Below, piece by piece: positions 32,943 through 35,479 of a DNA stretch of 35,479 nt (position 1 is its first letter; each line of letters opens with the position of its first letter). The notes under the pieces are model-generated. The model was given only the letters and a program-made list of their open reading frames with translations. It was not told where the DNA came from and searched no databases. The stretch is from contig NZ_MQMG01000043.1 in assembly GCF_001908025.1 (NCBI RefSeq), forward strand, positions 1-35,479, read 5' to 3'. The position numbers were made by a program, and so were the translations under genes. The DNA comes from Geobacillus proteiniphilus. Its GTDB lineage: Bacteria > Bacillota > Bacilli > Bacillales > Anoxybacillaceae.

Positions 32943-33626
32943 TTATCGAAAATGGACATCATTGTTTGTCAAACGATGTCCTGCCCGTTTCGACAACGGC
33001 GAAGGCCGTTGCGCCTCCCAGACGGCGACAGTCTCCGCCGGATCTTGCCTTTCCAACGCGGCAAGCAGCTGTTCATAACCGGCGTCGGCAAGGGGCGGCT
33101 CGGGCGCAAACGAAGCGGCAAACCCCGACAGCACCCGCCAAATGCGGGCGAGCAAAACATTGCCAGCCGCTTCCACCACCGTCTCGAAAAACCGCGCGAA
33201 ATCAATCGGTTTTTGACGAACGATTTTTTTCAACTCGTCTACGTCCTCCGCGCTCCGGCGCCGGCACGCAAGCTCAAGCAACAGGCGCTCGATGAGCCAT
33301 TTTGTTTCCGCCAAATCCGCCTTCGCCCGTTCGTTTTCCAACAAAAACATCGCCAACAGGTCGATCAGCTGGTGGCTGCCGACCTCACGCATATACCTCC
33401 CCTCGCCGCGCCGCGTTTCAATCAAGCCGAGAAATTCAAGCGCCCGCAACGCCTCGCGCACTGATGAACGCCCGACGCCGAGCCGTTCGGCCAGCTCGCG
33501 CTCCGACGGCAGCTTGTCGCCAGGGGCTAAGTTGTCTTCCACCATCATACGGTGGATATGTTTCAACGTCTCGGCACACACGTTCTCCTCTTTGATACAA
33601 TGACCCCTCTCCTTCGCTTCATCCAC
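32943..33626 (-). CDS. GntR-family (FadR subfamily) transcriptional regulator
   Basis: A 227-aa regulator. The winged helix is at about 20-80 (ETLKHIHRMMVEDNLAPGDKLPSERELAERLGVGRSSVREALRALEFLGLIETRRGEGRYM), followed by an all-helical FCD-type ligand domain (LAMFLLENERAKADLAETKWLIERLLLELACRRR ...). The likely ligand is a small carboxylate or acyl compound, not predictable further. The start is set at GTG 33626, 8 bases after AGGTGG; upstream GTG 33638 has no ribosome site, and GTG 33581 is another option. A perfect TGGTCTGACCA palindrome lies at the start. Position next to accDA suggests control of lipid or malate metabolism. Confidence 0.85.
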   Translation of the reverse strand: MDEAKERGHCIKEENVCAETLKHIHRMMVEDNLAPGDKLPSERELAERLGVGRSSVREALRALEFLGLIETRRGEGRYMREVGSHQLIDLLAMFLLENERAKADLAETKWLIERLLLELACRRRSAEDVDELKKIVRQKPIDFARFFETVVEAAGNVLLARIWRVLSGFAASFAPEPPLADAGYEQLLAALERQDPAETVAVWEAQRPSPLSKRAGHRLTNNDVHFR

Positions 33627-33637
33627 TGGTCTGACCA
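33627..33637. promoter_or_regulatory. FadR-type operator at the regulator's own start
   Basis: TGGTC-T-GACCA is a perfect 5-bp dyad and the classical FadR-subfamily half-site pair. It covers part of the ribosome site (33635-33640) and abuts the GTG start, implying autorepression by blocking transcription or initiation. Confidence 0.65.
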
Positions 33638-33685
33638 CCTAATGGTTATACGATATAACAAAATAATGAAATAGTAAAGAGCGAT

Positions 33686-35479
33686 TTACTTGACGACCAC
33701 GCGTCCGAAGCTGAACAAGGAAAGCAGTTCATCGACAAGCGGGGCGGTGAGATCGGCCGCATACCGCTCGGGAAGACGGAGAAGCTTTCGCTTCGCTTCA
33801 TCGTACAAATACACCGGGGTGCGGCCTTGGTGTCGTTCCAACAGCGGCTTCAGCGCGGCAAGACGCGCCTTGTCTTGGCGGCTGGCGTCGATATACAGCG
33901 CCGACGCCGTCAAGCGTTCGGCCCGGCGGATGATGAGCTGACGCCGTCCGCCGCGCACCTCAATCGTTCCGGCAAGCAATACAAACTGCCCTTCTTTCAA
34001 TACGTCCGCCGCGCGGCGGTAAACGTTCGGAAACGCCACCGCCTCCAATTCCCCGCTCTCATCGCCGACGGTGAAAAACGCCATTTCTTCACCCTGCTTT
34101 GTCCTCGTTTTCCGTATGCGGACGACCGCTCCCCCGACCACAGTTGACGGACCTTGTACATCGGCAACACACACCGCCCCCGCCGCTTGCAGCAACGGGC
34201 GAAGCACCGCCGCCGGGTGCGGGGTGACGGCGAAGCCAAGAAACTCCGCTTCCCGCCGCCGCCGCTCAGCCGGCGATAGAGGCGGCGCATCAGCGTATTT
34301 CGGCTTTAACGACAGCCCGCCTGTTTCTAAAGGCCTGATCCATTGCACATGTTCGATCGCAACGTCAATGCTGGCAAGAAGCGAAGCCCGATCTGCGCCG
34401 AACTCGTCAAACGCCCCAACGGAAATGAGCGCCTCGAGCGCCGGGCGCCCGAGCCCTTTTGGCAGCAGGCGAGCAGCGAAATCAAAGAAGTCGGCAAACG
34501 GTCCGTTCGCTTTCCGCTCCTCGACAATCAGCTTCGCCGCCGAGCCGACTTGCTTCACCATCGTCAACCCGAGGCGAATGGCGCTCCCCTCAACGGAAGA
34601 GCGAAAACCGCTTTTGTTGACCGACGGCGGAAGGATGTTGATCCCTTTTCGCGCCGCCTCCCAATAGTACATCGCCGCTTTTTCTCGGTCTCCGGAAGCA
34701 TTGGTGAGCATGACCGCATAAAAACAAAGCGGGTAATGAGCTTTCATATACGCCATCGCATACGACAACAGCGCATAGCTGACCGCGTGGCTTCGGTTGA
34801 AGCCGTAATCGGCAAAGCGGACGATGTGTCGATACAGTTCCTCGGCGACTGCTTTCGGATAGCCGTTCGTCATGCAGCCGGCGACAAACGCCTGACGCTG
34901 CTCAGCAAGCAGCGCTTTCTCTTTTTTCGCCACCGCCCGGCGAAGCACATCCGCTTGTCCGAGAGAAAATCCGGCAAGTCGAGCGGCGATTTGCATAATT
35001 TGCTCTTGGTAGATCAACACCCCGTATGTGGGCGCCAAAATCGGCTCAAGATCAGGATGGGCATAGGACACCGGCTCTTCCCCGCGCTTGCGCCGGATGT
35101 AAACGGGGATCATTTGCATCGGTCCCGGCCGATACAAGGCATTGACGGCGACGACATCTTCCAATTGCGACGGCCGCAGCTCGGCGAGCACGCGCTTCAT
35201 CCCGCTTGATTCCAGCTGAAAAATGCCGTTTGTATCTCCAGCGCCAAGCAGCGCGTACGTTTTTTCATCATTGAGCGGCAGCGTGCGGATGTCAAACGGC
35301 TTTCCTGTCTGCCGCTCGATCAAGCGCACGATCTGCTCGATCAACGTAAGCGTGCGCAAACCGAGAAAATCAATTTTCAGCAATCCGAGCGCTTCAAGCG
35401 CCCCCATGGCGTATTGCGTCAACGGCCATTCGCCATGGCTGGGCTGCAGCGGCACGAAGCGAACGAGCGGCTCCGGGCT
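33686..35479 (-). CDS. dnaE: DNA polymerase III alpha subunit DnaE (C-terminal 597 residues, 5' end off window)
   Basis: The replicative polymerase that in Bacillaceae extends primers before handover to PolC. The frame is open to the window edge. Visible: the end of the palm/thumb and fingers (GLLKIDFLGLRTLTLIEQI; GDTNGIFQLESSGMKRVL; VVAVNALYRPGPMQMIPVYIRRK; YGVLIYQEQIMQIAARLAGFSLGQADVLRRAVAKK), the conserved ADYGFNRSHAVSYALLSYAMAYMKAHYP, a tandem helix-hairpin-helix zone (LPKGLGRPALEALISVGAFDEFG), and an OB-fold (VVGGAVVRIRKTRTKQGEEMAFFTVGDESGELEAVAFP). The catalytic Asp triad and PHP domain lie outside the window. The stop is 59 bases before the regulator start; no terminator hairpin is seen. 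Confidence 0.96.
   Translation of the reverse strand, partial: SPEPLVRFVPLQPSHGEWPLTQYAMGALEALGLLKIDFLGLRTLTLIEQIVRLIERQTGKPFDIRTLPLNDEKTYALLGAGDTNGIFQLESSGMKRVLAELRPSQLEDVVAVNALYRPGPMQMIPVYIRRKRGEEPVSYAHPDLEPILAPTYGVLIYQEQIMQIAARLAGFSLGQADVLRRAVAKKEKALLAEQRQAFVAGCMTNGYPKAVAEELYRHIVRFADYGFNRSHAVSYALLSYAMAYMKAHYPLCFYAVMLTNASGDREKAAMYYWEAARKGINILPPSVNKSGFRSSVEGSAIRLGLTMVKQVGSAAKLIVEERKANGPFADFFDFAARLLPKGLGRPALEALISVGAFDEFGADRASLLASIDVAIEHVQWIRPLETGGLSLKPKYADAPPLSPAERRRREAEFLGFAVTPHPAAVLRPLLQAAGAVCVADVQGPSTVVGGAVVRIRKTRTKQGEEMAFFTVGDESGELEAVAFPNVYRRAADVLKEGQFVLLAGTIEVRGGRRQLIIRRAERLTASALYIDASRQDKARLAALKPLLERHQGRTPVYLYDEAKRKLLRLPERYAADLTAPLVDELLSLFSFGRVVVK

Noticed and set aside
34343-35209. Plus-strand 288-aa frame opposite dnaE
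   Set aside because: Composition is that of an antisense frame; dnaE motifs on the other strand are unambiguous.

Overview
This window is a housekeeping stretch from a thermophilic Bacillus-group Firmicute, almost certainly Geobacillus. PolA, MutM, Pyk, PfkA and IF-3 read like the well-known Geobacillus stearothermophilus/kaustophilus proteins (judged from memory, no search run). Shine-Dalgarno sites are strong, start codons are mixed (ATG, GTG, TTG and ATT), and spore genes are present. Gene order follows the Bacillus subtilis ysgA-sspI-ysdC-rplT-infC-thrS-dnaI-nrdR-speH-gapB-polA-phoPR-mdh-icd-citZ-pyk-pfkA-accAD-dnaE region. Nearly everything is on the minus strand; only sspI and ytvI are on the plus strand.

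Layout from low to high coordinates. (1) 1-2.4 kb: end of a coiled-coil protein, rRNA methylase YsgA, MsrA, and a single ORF that fuses a minimal nucleotidyltransferase (MntA-like antitoxin) to a HEPN domain (HepT-like toxin). (2) 2.4-4.7 kb: sspI, an M42 aminopeptidase, an all-alpha dUTPase and a DUF1294 membrane protein. (3) 4.7-8.5 kb: infC-rpmI-rplT behind an L20-type leader with two tandem promoters, then thrS behind a T-box with an ACC (Thr) specifier. (4) 8.5-13.7 kb: ytxC, a gap with nested inverted repeats, dnaI-dnaB, nrdR with its own promoter and terminator, a conserved hypothetical gene, and speH with a long structured leader. (5) 14-19.4 kb: gapB with two CcpN-like operators, then polA-mutM-coaE. 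(6) 19.5-26.4 kb: phoPR and a citZ-icd-mdh-maoC unit. (7) 26.4-30.9 kb: ytwI, divergent ytvI, and pfkA-pyk. (8) 31-35.5 kb: a FadR-type regulator, accDA, and the C-terminal half of dnaE.

Functionally the region holds replication (DnaE, DnaB/DnaI primosome loading, PolA), translation, central carbon metabolism (glycolysis, gluconeogenesis, oxidative TCA branch), fatty-acid initiation and phosphate signalling. Much of the regulation can be read directly: two RNA attenuators, an AUU start, CcpN-like, cre-like and FadR-like operators, and several intrinsic terminators.

There is no large mobile island, phage, CRISPR array, rRNA or tRNA. The less ordinary items are the fused MNT-HEPN gene with an intact internal ribosome-binding site, the roughly 130-bp MITE-like element at 9604-9735, a possible IS605-type right-end relic between phoR and polA, and the uncharacterised speH leader.
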